This document shows, one piece after another, positions 46,950 to 58,601 of a stretch of DNA of 64,000 bases. Made by a program: the position numbers and the translations under genes. This DNA comes from Margaritifera margaritifera (taxonomy: Eukaryota > Mollusca > Bivalvia > Unionida > Margaritiferidae): the NCBI GenBank assembly GCA_029931535.1, contig JAQPZY010001523.1, positions 1,119,001 through 1,183,000 of the forward strand, written 5' to 3'. Below the pieces are notes generated by a model. The model was not told the DNA's origin and made no database searches. It saw only the letters and a program-made list of their open reading frames with translations. Position 1 is the first letter of the stretch, and every line of letters starts with the position of its first letter.

Positions 46950-48960
46950 GTGACAGTTGAGATTCTATTGATTGGTTGACAAGTGCTGTATTAATATGTA
47001 GCTCAACCATATTGGTGCAGACTATTTTATGTAGTAGTGAGTGGGTCACCTATTGCTGTGTAATACACCTACAATAAATATGCAAAGTTATGAAGCACAG
47101 AGTATGAAGCAGATATATCATTAGGAAGAGTAAACTGGCACTAAAACCTTGTGAGACTTAGACACCCCCAAATTCCAAGTCGACCTAAATGAAGAAACTG
47201 CATCATGTGAAGCGATTCTTGCCACATTTTTGTCTAAATGCAACAATCCTTGATTAAGTAATTCTGTCCTGTTTATGGCACATAAACTCATCCATTGCAA
47301 GGTCTTCCACTGAGCAAATTTCCTTGAAGCTGGTGGAAATATATCTCTTTAGATTTCATGTTGTGCACCTTAATATGCTATTTACATAAAGGCAACAATT
47401 TATAAAAATGTGACTATGCAAATATGAGATGCAAAAATAACCGCTATGCAATTAAGTGATCAAGGTCATTGATAATTATGAAAAGAATTTCTTATTGAAA
47501 TTCTATTTAAATATCTGGAATATGCAAATAGACAGTATGCAATTAAGTGAAATGCACTATATATGCATCTCGGATGTCATTAAGTAGAGCAAAATAGTTC
47601 TACTGCAGTGACACATGCATAAAGTCCTTTACTTGGTCATTTGGCACAGAAAGGATCACAGAAGCCTTGCACTTTTCTTCCATTCACACATCTTGATAAA
47701 TTATTGATTTTATTATCCATGCCTTTCATCATCACTAATGCTGCTGTTGCTGTTGTTGTTGTCATTTTGGTGGTGGTGAGTGTTGCAGGTGACATGTAAT
47801 ATCTTAAAGCCATGTGAGACAACATTCCTTTTGAAATACAGACACACATGAAAATTACAACCAGTAAGAAAATAACATCCCTGATATTTTGCAAGGATGC
47901 CCCTGCCATGGATGCACAAGGATTTGCTATATATAAGTTGTGGAGATTAAAAAAAATCTGTGTGCATGTGTGTGTGTGTGTGGTTTTCACTCTTCAACAA
48001 TTACAAAACTCTTATGTTATTATTCATAGCAGGTAAATGTTGGAATTCTATTGACACTTCAAGATGTAAATGATCTCATAGACCACATTATCTTTCTACC
48101 CATGTTGCTTATTTGATTTACAATGGCAATATGACATAGTTTATACTACACTGAATTTGTTGGAGAGTGAAGACAAAAACAAAAAAAAAAGTATTTTTAT
48201 GGAAAGCATGTGTTTTTTCATTTTCATCCTCACCAGAATGTAGGTCAGTTTAACATGTTTTAATCTTGCATATCCTCTTTAGTAGGAATAAATAAATCCA
48301 TCCTTTTATTTCATTACAATTGAAAACTGAATGACTGGTTAAGACATACGCTTGACCCAAGTGAATCAATAACAAGTGGCACATAGATTGAGTAAACTGG
48401 ATACATACTTAACAAGATAATGACCTGTACTTTCAAAAACTAAGGAACATGAAACTCAAGCACAAACTCAAAACCCCAAATTAACATAGTACTTGGTGTA
48501 TATCTCTATTAGTAACATTTAGCAAGAAGAGGAATACAAATTAAAGTTCCATAACTCTAACTTTACTGTAATGAAAGTTGCAGAGTTAAAGTTTTCGAAT
48601 TTTGACCTTGAGTTTTCTTCTCAAATATTTTGAAAATTCAGGGCAAAGAATGATTGAAGAAAAACTTAAAAGTTAAGTGAAAAAGGTGCAAAAGTGAAAA
48701 ACTGACATCTTAGTGAATGTATATCATGTACATTAAAAGCACCGATACAAATAGTGCTAAAACTAAAGGATATAGTCAATGAATAACAAGTTATTCAAAT
48801 CTATAAAATTACCAAAAATATTATATTCAGTACATCTTTAAGTTAATTGTTATGCAAATTTTTGCACATCATTAGTAACTGCCCCAGTAATCCACTGGAG
48901 TAGGTCATTTTTGACAATTAACACTGGAAGTAACTATGACTATCATTCCAGTAAAACAAA
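46950..48960. other. No supported feature apart from short microsatellites
   Basis: It contains a CTGTTGTTG-type run at about 47742-47761 and a TG run at about 47962-47980. The minus-strand frames at 47637-47990 read through these simple repeats. Confidence 0.5.
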
Positions 48961-48967
48961 CAATGCC

Positions 48968-49565
48968 CTCACTACAAAAATAATGGATACACACATTTTA
49001 AAGGAGTCTTCAGAGCTTGAAAGTGATGCATATCAGTAGCATGATAAGCTGTATGAATTATAATAAATCAAAAACTTTTTATTTTAGCCTATTCAACATA
49101 CAAATTAAACAGAATATGAGAAAATACTCAAGTAAAAAATATAAATAATAAATAAATATATAACTTTTTAAGATATATTAATGAATCCTATTATAAAAAA
49201 TGCCAATACTGGAAGTAATTATGACTATCACTTCCATTTTAGATTGAAAACAGACTTCATTTTGTAAAAGAACAATAGGCATAAGGTCAAGGTTTGTTTG
49301 AGACAGTTAAAAAAACAATGCACTGGCTACAAAAATAATAGATACATAAATTTTAAAAAAGTCTTCAGAACTTGAGGCAGCTCGGTAGCATCATAAGCTG
49401 CATGAATTATAATAAATCAAAAACTTTACAATTTTAATCTATTCAACATACAAATTAACCAGAATATGAGAAAATAGTTTCCTAGTTGAGTAATATGAAT
49501 AATAAATAAATATATACACTTTTTAAGATTTATTAATGAATCCTGTTGTAATAATGCCAATACTG
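48968..49565. repeat. ~355-bp direct tandem duplication
   Basis: CTACAAAAATAAT, AATTATAATAAATCAAAAAC and TATTCAACATACAAATTAA occur in both copies in order, offset by about 355 bp. Divergence is moderate. From 49570 to 50600 no other feature was seen. Confidence 0.85.
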
Positions 49566-50639
49566 TTCATTAATATTTAGCACTGTTGTTGTTGCATGAT
49601 CTTAATTTGTATTTTATATTCCTTTTGATGTCTGACGATATGCTGTAATTGTTAACTTAAGTCTCATCTTTTTGTTACATGGCAAAACAAAATTCAAAAG
49701 TAACTTTCAGCCTTTCCAAAAGGTAAATATTTAAAGAATATATATGAATGTCATATGCCTTTTAATAATGAAAATATACTCAGGGAGAAAGAGAAATGTA
49801 AAAAAAGAAAGTATATGGTGAAATCAATTACATAAATTCCCATCTCACTAATTCAATACAAGTAATCAAAGTGTACTGAAAAGTAATGTAATGATATGAA
49901 TTGGATTTGACAGTTTTAACCATTTCCGATATAATCATTTCACTGGAAAATTTACAGGTTAAATTAAAGGCCTCAAAAAAAGGTAGACTCCATGTCAGAG
50001 CTAGAAAAATCCACTGCCCAGATGCCCAGGACAAGTTGAAAATCCTGCCGGGCAAGCGCACATCACCATGAGCACACCCAGCCAGGCAACTATTTTCCCG
50101 ATTAAATATTGGTATGTGCTAACTTTCTAGACCACATCTGTCACTGTCAGTATCAGTATTCTCTGGACTGCAATCAGATGCTTTATTCTTGGCAATTGCA
50201 ATAATCAACAAGCTTGTGTTTGTTACCAGAGTCTGATTGTTGAGAATTGGATTAACAAAAAATTTCACTCAGCATCACATTTCATGATACTGAGAAGAAA
50301 AAAACCCCAACAAAACCTAATGGATATTTGTTTACATCATGTATTCTGGGAAGACATTCTCATCAACTGAAAAACTGATGAATTAATCTTTTATTTGGTA
50401 GAAAACCCATTTCAATCATGTAAACCATCATTGTCATTCTGTTCAAAAGTGGTTGTATGAAGATACTTCTGTTAAGTGCTGGTTGCAGACAAATGAAAAC
50501 TAGTTCATTGAGAATTTATTAGTCATTTATAAAATTTAAAAAACCCACAAAATATACACTTATTTTCTATTTATTTTACATTATCTTAAATATAAAGCAC
50601 TTCGATATGAAACTTTGATTTGGTTGATACTGAATTCAG

Positions 50640-50949
50640 AGTCAGACAGCCTAAAATTGGATCTTTTGATCAGTTAAGTAATACTCAAGATGACCAGAAA
50701 CGTGCCTTCTGTCAAGCATATTGTTGCAAAGAGAAAGTAAACACCCTCAAGCAATGTTTACCATCTATACTTGACACTGAATCAGTGAATGAAAAACAAA
50801 AGGATAATATGAATGATGATTCAAATGAAGCTGAAATAAACCTTTGCCCGAGTTTATCTACAATAAATGAAATAGATATCCCCATAATTATGTACACAAA
50901 CTTGTTCTCAATGACTAATTCTGTTTTACGAACACAAACAAAATTACAA
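50640..50949 (+). CDS. Candidate plus-strand exon of an unknown protein
   Basis: On the plus strand an acceptor (TGATACTGAATTCAG) ends at 50639 and a consensus donor GTATGT begins at 50950. The 310-bp interval is open throughout, phase 2 in and phase 0 out. The peptide looks genuine: hydrophilic and Cys-containing, with FDQLSNTQDDQKRAFCQAYC, an acidic Asn/Asp stretch, and IDIPIIMYTNLF near the end. I do not recognise it and found no partner exons nearby. It may belong to a fast-evolving gene or an old element. A SINE-like tail begins about 20-50 bp downstream. Confidence 0.4.
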
Positions 50950-50984
50950 GTATGTTTGGTTTTTGTTGGCTTAAGGTACTGGCA

Positions 50985-51106
50985 AGCTTTCTCACATACC
51001 CATGTTGGCTGAGCCTGAAATCTGAACCCACGCGAACAGAGGTGAGATGGCAGTGATCGATAAAGCCAAGCACATTAGACCACTCGGCCACCCAGTGCCC
51101 CCTTCA
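50985..51106. mobile_element. SINE-like tail fragment
   Basis: CTGAAATCTGAACCCACGCG, then ACCACTCGGCCACCCAGTGC, resembles the B-box and tail region of the elements at 4339 and 8927. Boundaries are unresolved. Confidence 0.45.
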
Positions 51107-51109
51107 AGT

Positions 51110-53300
51110 GTGTGTGTGTATAGAGTTTAATGGCAAATCAGCACATTTCTGGTTATACAGTGCCCAGTAAGTTTGAGTATTCCCAAAAAGGGCATAAAAA
51201 ACAAAGGTAACAACAAAAAAGGCATAATCATTTTAAAAAAGTGAAATTAAAAAAATATATATATATTTTTTTAAAAGTCAAGACCTTGGCTGGAGAAGTA
51301 TGTTGATGGAAAATCAGCAACTATGACAATAATAATAACAACCACCACCACCCCTAATGGACCAAAATCATAAGTTAGTAATCAATAATGCATTTTTTCT
51401 TATTAATAACAGATTACAAACATAGTCCACTTGTTTATTACACCTAAACAATTGTACTTTTTGCAACATCTTGCATTGAAATTATGTGAACTTGGTGCCT
51501 CCAAACTGAAGCCCTGGAAAAATTTACTTAATGTAAACACACTTCCACAGCTGAAGTTGGCATTTTAAATAAGGGGGTGGGTGGGGGGCAATATAAAGAT
51601 AATTATGTTTTTACTGCATGAAAAAAAGCCAATATATGCAGAAAGATTGTTTGCTAGACAAGTTGATTTTGTTGCTGGGCAAGTAAAATTTTATTTTTAA
51701 TTCTCTGGTGGGCAAATGGGAAAAAACGAAATTTTTCTAACCCTGAGTGTAAGAAATATAAAGCATGTGAGAACAAACTATGACTAGCCTTTACTTACAC
51801 AACAAGATCAAACAATGAAAAATGATTGCACCATTTTTAAAATTTCTGTGCTTTGTGCTATGGTTCAATTGAGATTCAGTGCAAAATTAATTCGTTACAG
51901 AGAATTTCATGAAAGATTTTAATCTTAACTTTCAAAGCTTGTGAATCTTGATTTAGTTTTAATAGTATAAAGAAGCTAAATATAATAACTACATAATAAT
52001 ACAGTATATATAATAATAATAATAATAATAAAAAGCAAGACATGTAGTGACAAATGTTGGATGATCCGGATGAAACATAATTATTCTCTAAATATATTTA
52101 AATGAATAGTTATTAATTTATATTTTCATTACATTTCAAAATTTACCTAGTAAATGATCATGTAAATATGTCTTGTATATGAACATCTTGAAAATACAGT
52201 ATGGTGGTAAAAGGCTCGAGTGACAGTTTATTGTATTTGCTACTGAATAAAGTGGACCTGACAAAATCTGGCTTTGCATTACACACCAGTATATCACAGT
52301 TTAAACGGTTTGTCAGGATTTCCAGCAAACTGTGTTAATTGTTATTACCTCATAAACAAAATTTCTAGGAATATGATTTGTCAATTATCAACATTTAAAA
52401 TCTAGCATTTCTGTTAAAAATTTTCTAGTGGGTGCAAGAACTTCATCAAGGTCATAACTAGATCAGTGTGTAAGTAAGTAAGTCACATGATGACTGACAA
52501 TACACATTTGGGTAAAACAAATGGTGGACAACTTTAAAAAGTTAATTTGCAAATCTCTAATTTTTCATCCAAATATAAGAAATGATTTTATTTTACTGTA
52601 TAATTTATTATCAAAAAAAATTCCCCCCCCCCCCCCCCCCCCAAGACAGTTAGATTTTAATTAAACAATGCTGATTCGTCAGTCATTCTGCAGGATTTTT
52701 GGGGCCAAGGGAGGTAACTTTTACAACTAGTACAGTGCTTGGGAACAATTGTCCGCATAGACTACAATGGCAGTCAAGAGATTTGTAATGCACACTTACA
52801 ACAAAATTTTGGCCAAAAGAGAGTGCCTAAATAGGCTGATGAGGTAATAAATTTATTACATGTTGATTTACTGGGGAATGTTATGACTGCCAAGATGGTT
52901 ATAACATTCCATACACTCTGGTTTAACTAATAATATGGGGTCACTTTATACAATAGCAAAGCTGGTTCTATGGTGTTCAAAGTTCATTGAATATTTAACA
53001 ATTTTATAAAATAACATTCTAACTATTTTCTTTATACAAACTTATTGTTCAAGTTTATGGCTCGGTCTGCATATTCACTCGGTAACAATCATCTATTCAA
53101 CTTATTATACTCTTGAGGTACAAATGATTTTCTTTTGTTTACAAGCAGAATTTTCATGCAGGTACTAAAATTATAAGCTCACACGAGACAGCAATGGGAT
53201 AAAAACTCAGAGCCAATAATAAAGACCACAAATTATGCAAACACTGCTTCATTTAAGACACTTGTTCTATAACTTATTACAGGTTGTTCTATTGGTTAAT
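51110..53300. other. No gene; low-complexity tracts and the probable PEDS1 3' UTR at the right end
   Basis: It includes an (AAT)n run at about 52010-52030 and a 20-base poly-C at 52623-52642. Minus-strand AATAAA at 52852-52857, about 450 bases after the PEDS1 stop, is a possible poly(A) signal for that gene. Confidence 0.45.
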
Positions 53301-53310
53301 TCATTTTATA

Positions 53311-53568
53311 TTAGGATTTCTTTGCCCATCTGAGGTCATCATCTCTTGGTTTATATCCTGTTAAAGTTTCTATAATGTTTTCTAATGCCGGCCAGAATCG
53401 CATTGCTTCCAGTGGATAGTTGAGCCACCCGGTTGTTATACAGAAATATGTCTCATGTGGAGCCACATGATGTATCCTGTGGTGCTTCCTAGGCAAAATG
53501 ATGTGGTAATCCTGGAGAAATGTAATCCACATGGGTAAGCCAAAGTAGGTGTGAGACCACTTGTGAAA
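53311..53568 (-). CDS. PEDS1: PEDS1 last coding exon, two histidine boxes and C-terminus
   Basis: PEDS1 (TMEM189/Kua) is the ER-membrane plasmanylethanolamine desaturase. It uses O2 and cytochrome b5 electrons to turn the 1-O-alkyl ether into the vinyl ether of plasmalogens. This exon has the minus-strand acceptor TTTATTTTCCAG at 53569, phase 0, then 85 codons and TAA. It begins FHKWSHTYFGLP (HxxxH box), then LPRKHHRIHHV (HHxxHH box), then PHETYFCITTGWLNYPLE, and ends DDDLRWAKKS. All match the animal PEDS1 C-terminus closely in order and length, and the expected diiron histidines here are intact. Confidence 0.96.
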   Translation of the reverse strand, partial: FHKWSHTYFGLPMWITFLQDYHIILPRKHHRIHHVAPHETYFCITTGWLNYPLEAMRFWPALENIIETLTGYKPRDDDLRWAKKS

Positions 53569-55236
53569 CTGGAAAATAAAAAAAAAATATTGTTTCTGAG
53601 TCAAAAGTCTTTAACAGATACTTTACACATAGACCAATTAAAAAACTTACAAAAATAGACAAGTTTGCAACAGTAATGACATTTTTATTTTAAACAAACT
53701 TTAGAGCATGATAACTTTTATCACCAACAAATTTAGTTAAAAAGGCTATGCTAATCTCAGAAATCAAATGAACTTATTTTGTTGCTTTTTTAGAGGAAAA
53801 AGACGTTATTTACAGTGATTAATTGTAATTGATATATCTTGCTCAAAATGATGCTTTGAGGCACATAAAAATGTGTAATCAAGTTCTACCATGTCTGTCT
53901 TGACCCAAAATGCTATAATATTTTTGTATTTTATATATGTGATAAATGCAGGGCAGTAAAAAAAAAAACAACAGAAAGAAAAAAAGAAATACTTCAGAAG
54001 ATTCATAATGACTAGAAGACATATAATTTGTCTTTTATTTCATGATTTTTATGCCAAAGCAAATGCAATTCTAGAAAAATCTTGAAAATAGGCAGCAATA
54101 TTGCTGGTTGCTGGCATATTCTGACAACCCTGTAAATGTCTATTTCTGTTGTCATGTATGTCGCATATTGTGAATTTATTCATTTTTTTTAAAATTTGGT
54201 GGTTCTGCAAAAAATGAAATTTTCATTGGTACTTAAATTCATGGAATTGGAATGATCATTACTCATTGGGTCTTTAAAGTTGTAGTTTGAAGTAGGCAGG
54301 AAAACTGCTATCACATGAAAAAAAGTGAATTCACAGTAGGTTTTGTTTTGTAATTAAACCAGAGAATGTAAAGAAATTCATGTGTACTTCCAAAAATAGA
54401 ATTCCTGGAGTGTCGTACACTGAAATATCTTCAGAAATGGCTTTTGTTATTTAATTTTGAACTCAGATTACTAATTTAACATCCAAGACATAAAATTGCA
54501 TAAAATGTGAAAAACTTCGAAAAATCGTAGTCAACATATTAAATTTTACCTCCTTGGCTTTACAGGACCATATTTACCGTTTGTTTTCAAGTACTGTTTT
54601 CAAACATCAGAAATTGTTTAACCAGTACACATTTTTTCATGCCTTGCAAATTTCAGACATTGTTTTAAAATATTTTTTTTTACTTATGTTTTTGGGACAC
54701 AATCAAAGTTCTCCACTGATAAGACAAGATGGACATACTAATATCATTTTAGAAAATTGAGGAATGGCTTGCTTTTTCATTGGAAATCGCCCTGACAAGT
54801 GACTGTTGAAATTGGGAGAACCATGTTTCACTATTAAGTCGCTGACACTGATAACATAGACCATTTGTTTAACTATATTATTCACCTGTTGAGAAAAAAA
54901 AAATCAATATTAAAAACATTTGAGGAATGTGTCACCCTTTATTAAAAAATAAAGTTCAAGCCAACAATGTGAAAAAGATACTTAACACTTCCAATCTGGA
55001 CAATACTAAAATGTACACATGGTCACACACAGGTTATGTATCTAGGAATAAGTTTCATAAGAGAATAACTAACTTACAAATTAATATAGAGCAAAATTGA
55101 TACTTATTTTACAGGTTTTATGTATTGCTATGAATTTATAAGAACTGCAATGTAAATATTTTTGTGATCATTCTTATACAAGTGTTGGTACCGAGCTGAT
55201 AAAACTGGCATTGCTTTATTAGTTCTGTTAGTAATA
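53569..55236. other. PEDS1 intron, no further feature
   Basis: AT-rich intron sequence between the last two coding exons, up to the pogo-like insertion. No exon-like frame was accepted. Confidence 0.7.
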
Positions 55237-56154
55237 CAGTCAAACCTGCCCTAACGGTCACCTTTACTCGGCAGCCATTCAACCAACCCAACCCCCAAAT
55301 TTCCTATACAAATGTCCTGTATGTAATGGTCACCTGCCTTCCATGGTCAGTGGCCAGGTGTTTCCTAACCAAACAATGGTTTCTCCCTGCCTTAAGCGGT
55401 CACTGGCATGTATATACAGCAGTGACCATTCAGTCTTTTGCTTCATGAGGAAGGCATTGTTTAGATAAAGGAATATCATGTGAATTGATGTGCAAACATT
55501 TCTTATCTAGCTTGTACTCACCATACTCAAGTCACGTAGATTGTGTAACTTGAAGATGTCATTATGTCAAATCTGAAAGTGATGCAGTTTTTATCTTTAG
55601 GTAGAGGGTCAAAGCAATTCGTTTCCTGGATGGTGGGAAAAGTAGTTGTGTTATCGCAGCTGAATTGGAAGTCACCTTTTGTGCCAGTGTGACAGGTATA
55701 GTTAGATATCTTCATCTATTTGCCTGTGAATTAAAGCCATCTCTGAAGAAAAAAGTTCGTCTTTGAGAAGAGATACGAGTCACATCCCTTTTCATTAGGG
55801 TCAGGGGTCATTCAATATTTAAAACTTGTCTGTAAAGGCAGATGAAGTTTCGGTTCATGGGTCACAAAGAATAGCCATATAGTACTTCATCTGATTTCCT
55901 ATTCATTATAGACTTCTCACATAAGCCGACTGTCTTTTGATCTCAGCGAGTTGAGCAACATACTAATCGAGATATTGTTTTTAAAGCATGAACAGACTAA
56001 GATCGGTGTATATTTTAAGTCAGTGATGATTTCATTTATAGGATGGATTAAAAGGTCAGGATACAGTAATCTTGTGTGGAACATAAATTTGGGAGAACAT
56101 ATATGCATAATTTAATATTTTGTTTTACAGTGCACATAAAACAAAATTGATAAC

Positions 56155-56208
<54 letters not shown>

Positions 56209-56331
56209 TTTCATTCATGGTATTTGGTCAAAAACCAAATTTAAAAGGTGAACCTGTGAACAGAGGTCACCTGTGGGCAATGGCCAGTTTTGTCTTTTCC
56301 CAATAGTGGCCACTAGTGACAGGCTTGACTG
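55237..56331. mobile_element. pogo/Tigger-like non-autonomous element, ~1.1 kb
   Basis: It begins CAGTCAAACCTGCCCTAACG and ends with the inverse type (GTGACAGGCTTGACTG), flanked by TA at 55235-55236 and 56332-56333. GGTCACC-type subterminal motifs occur near both ends (GGTCACCTGCC, AGAGGTCACCTG). An (AAT)n run (about 56157-56200) sits inside. No transposase was found. It lies in a PEDS1 intron. Confidence 0.8.
56157..56200. repeat. (AAT)n microsatellite
   Basis: About 14 ATA/AAT triplets. Confidence 0.95.
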
Positions 56332-56435
56332 TAGACTCTGACCTTCTTCTCTCCTACCTGCTAACAAGAATTATTTCTTTAACTTTATAGAAAATTATGA
56401 CAAATGCTACGAGCAAGCAGAGTCATACCTGTGCA

Positions 56436-56651
56436 GATTTTCAATGACAGTTGTTGAAGGAGAGTACAACATAGTTGATTTTCAATGACAGTTGATGAAG
56501 GAGAGTAAAACATAGTTGATTTTCAATGACAGTTGATGAAGGAGAGTAAAACATAGTTGATTTTCAATGACAGTTGATGAAGGAGAGTAAAACATAGTTG
56601 ATTTTCAATGACAGTTGATGAAGGAGAGTAAAACATAGTTGATTTTCACTT
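56436..56651. repeat. 41-bp tandem repeat, 5 copies
   Basis: GATTTTCAATGACAGTTGAT plus GAAGGAGAGTAAAACATAGTT repeats every 41 bp, nearly identical. It lies about 220 bp from the PEDS1 exon at 56869, inside the intron. Confidence 0.95.
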
Positions 56652-56868
56652 GACATGTAAAGTTGTGTTTTGTAATATGCTTGCATTTTCATATGGACTG
56701 CAATAAATAAGACGAAACTGGGAAGATAATAGCTGTTTTCATTACCATATGCATAAAGCATGATTAATTTGCTGTTTGACTAAAGGTGTAGCCCAATATG
56801 TTTTGCAGTGTGGTGCACATTATACAGGGAAAATAAGGCATCCTATACATGAGATTATTTTAACATAC

Positions 56869-57087
56869 TTGGTTTGTTAAGCTGACAAAAATGGTTAACA
56901 GGAAAATGTACATCTCCCAGTTGTAAATTTGTCTTATCTCTTCCTCCGGGTAGGTGAAAAACTTGTAGGCCATGTAGGCTAGTGGAAGCAGAATAACAGC
57001 AAAGTTATCACCATTGGTTTCAATGAAGTCATGGCGAGTAATGGAAGTGGGATCTATGTGATGTTCCCTAAAGGGTCGAATGAAACC
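56869..57087 (-). CDS. PEDS1: PEDS1 internal exon with the REHHID histidine box
   Basis: On the minus strand TTTTCCATTTCAG precedes 57087 and GTATGT follows 56869. The exon is 219 bp (73 codons), phase 0 on both sides. It reads GFIRPFREHHIDPTSITRHD, then FIETNGDNFAVILLPL, a hydrophobic membrane segment (AVILLPLAYMAY), an acidic loop (YPEEEIRQIYNWE) and a second membrane segment (MYIFLLTIFVSLTNQ). The HH pair and the TRHDFIETNGDN block are hallmarks of the family. Exon length and phases join cleanly to 53568 and 63885. Confidence 0.96.
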
Positions 57088-57124
57088 CTGAAATGGAAAA
57101 GAAACAAATTTCAATATACTGAGG

Positions 57125-57990
57125 GTCCTAAATGAGTGATCATCAGTGTCAAAGAAACTGAGCTAAATGCAACATTCTAACATAAAAACTTGAGAATGAA
57201 AAGTTAGTCAGTTTGATCTACTTTTGTCTGTAATCAATAGTACACCTTAAGATTGTTAAACACATCAAGTTTCATGACAGTACATACAACAGTGTCAGAA
57301 AAACTTAGCTAATTTCAAAAACATAAAGTCAATGTGAGTTACTTTTGCCAGTGGTGAGAAGAGCCCTCCAAAATGAATCAATCCAAGTTTCCTGAGTGTA
57401 AATACAACATTGTCTGAGAAACTGAGCCAAATGCAATCACTGGAGCATGAAATGTTGGTCATTGTGACCTACTTGTCCTGTGGTATGCAGTACCCTCCAA
57501 AATGAATAAACCCATGAAGTTTAAGGGTGGAGCTATGAACAACTTCTAAGTTATGAATCCGGGTCTAGTCCCCAGGGGCAGTGAGATATGCAACAGATGT
57601 AAACTAATAGGTGAGCATCAGTCCCACATGGACCTCTTGTTGCATTTAGCTTGATTACTCTGACACTGTTGTATGTACAGTCATGAAACTTACTAGATGT
57701 ATTTATCTTGGAGGGTACTACTCACAATGGGCCAAAGTAGGTCACAGTAACCATATTTTCATGTCCCAATGATTACATTAAGTTCATGCATTTTAGCTCA
57801 GTTTCTCCGATACTGCTGTATGGAGTCATGAAACTTGATGGGTGTATTCATCTTGGAGTGTACTACTCACTACAAGTCAATATAGTTCACAGTGATGTAC
57901 TTTTCACGCTCCAGCGATTGCATTAAGTTTACGCATTTACACATAGCTCAGTTTCTCTGGCACCACTGTTATGTACAGTCATGAATCACA
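57125..57990. repeat. Repeat family in head-to-head inverted arrangement
   Basis: Left arm (57125-57540): about three ~150-bp units with CCTCCAAAATGAATAAACCC, AAGTTTCATGACAGTACATA, AGTGTCAGAGAAACTGAGC and AAATGCAA. Right arm (57640-57990): about two and a half units of the same family in inverse orientation (GCTCAGTTTCTCTGG, GTATGTACAGTCATGAAACT, ATCTTGGAGGGTACTACTC). About 100 bp separate the arms. Confidence 0.8.
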
Positions 57991-58009
57991 ATAACAAATC
58001 CTTCATTAT

Positions 58010-58601
58010 AATCCTAAATATGTATTAATTTGTTATTTTTATTAACTTGTTCTATTGAAATGTATGCATCTTGAATTCTAAAATTAAATTTTTATGTTTT
58101 AAATTTGCTTCTGCATAACATCAAATCTTTGATTCTAAATAGTTCTTATCATAGGTTATTTCCCCTCCTTTCTAATACAAATACTGGCAAATAACTGCAT
58201 GCACTCTACTATGTGTATACATGGTTTCAATATGAAATTACTGGAACTGAATCTCTTGACATTCCACAAGTGCTATAAACAATAATCTAACATACCAAAC
58301 TGGATAAAATTCTCATCAGAAATATGGCCTCTAGAGTGGTAACAAGCTCAGCCAATCAGATGCAAGACCACCTCATTAATATGTGTGAATATCGCTCATA
58401 ATTGAACTGATCCGAGATCTTAATGATATAAGCTTACATACCAGGTCTGAATAAAATCAGTTCAGAAATACGGCCTCTAGCATGCTAACAAATTCAGCCA
58501 ATCAGATGCAAGACCAGCTCATTAGTATGCATGGATGTCACTCATAATCAAATTTTTTCGAGATTTTGATGATATAAGCTTACATATCTGATCTATTCAA
58601 A
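58010..58601. repeat. Dispersed repeat with ~180-bp subunits, family of 36480-36970
   Basis: ATCAGAAATATGGCCTCTAG, AACAAGCTCAGCCAATCAGA, CTCATTAGTATGCATGGATG and GATATAAGCTTACATACCA recur two to three times here and again at 60474-60730, on both sides of the satellite. Confidence 0.8.

Noticed and set aside
56564..56761. 65-codon minus-strand frame near 56.6 kb
   Set aside because: It is partly the 41-bp tandem repeat (repeated LSLKINYVLL-like residues).
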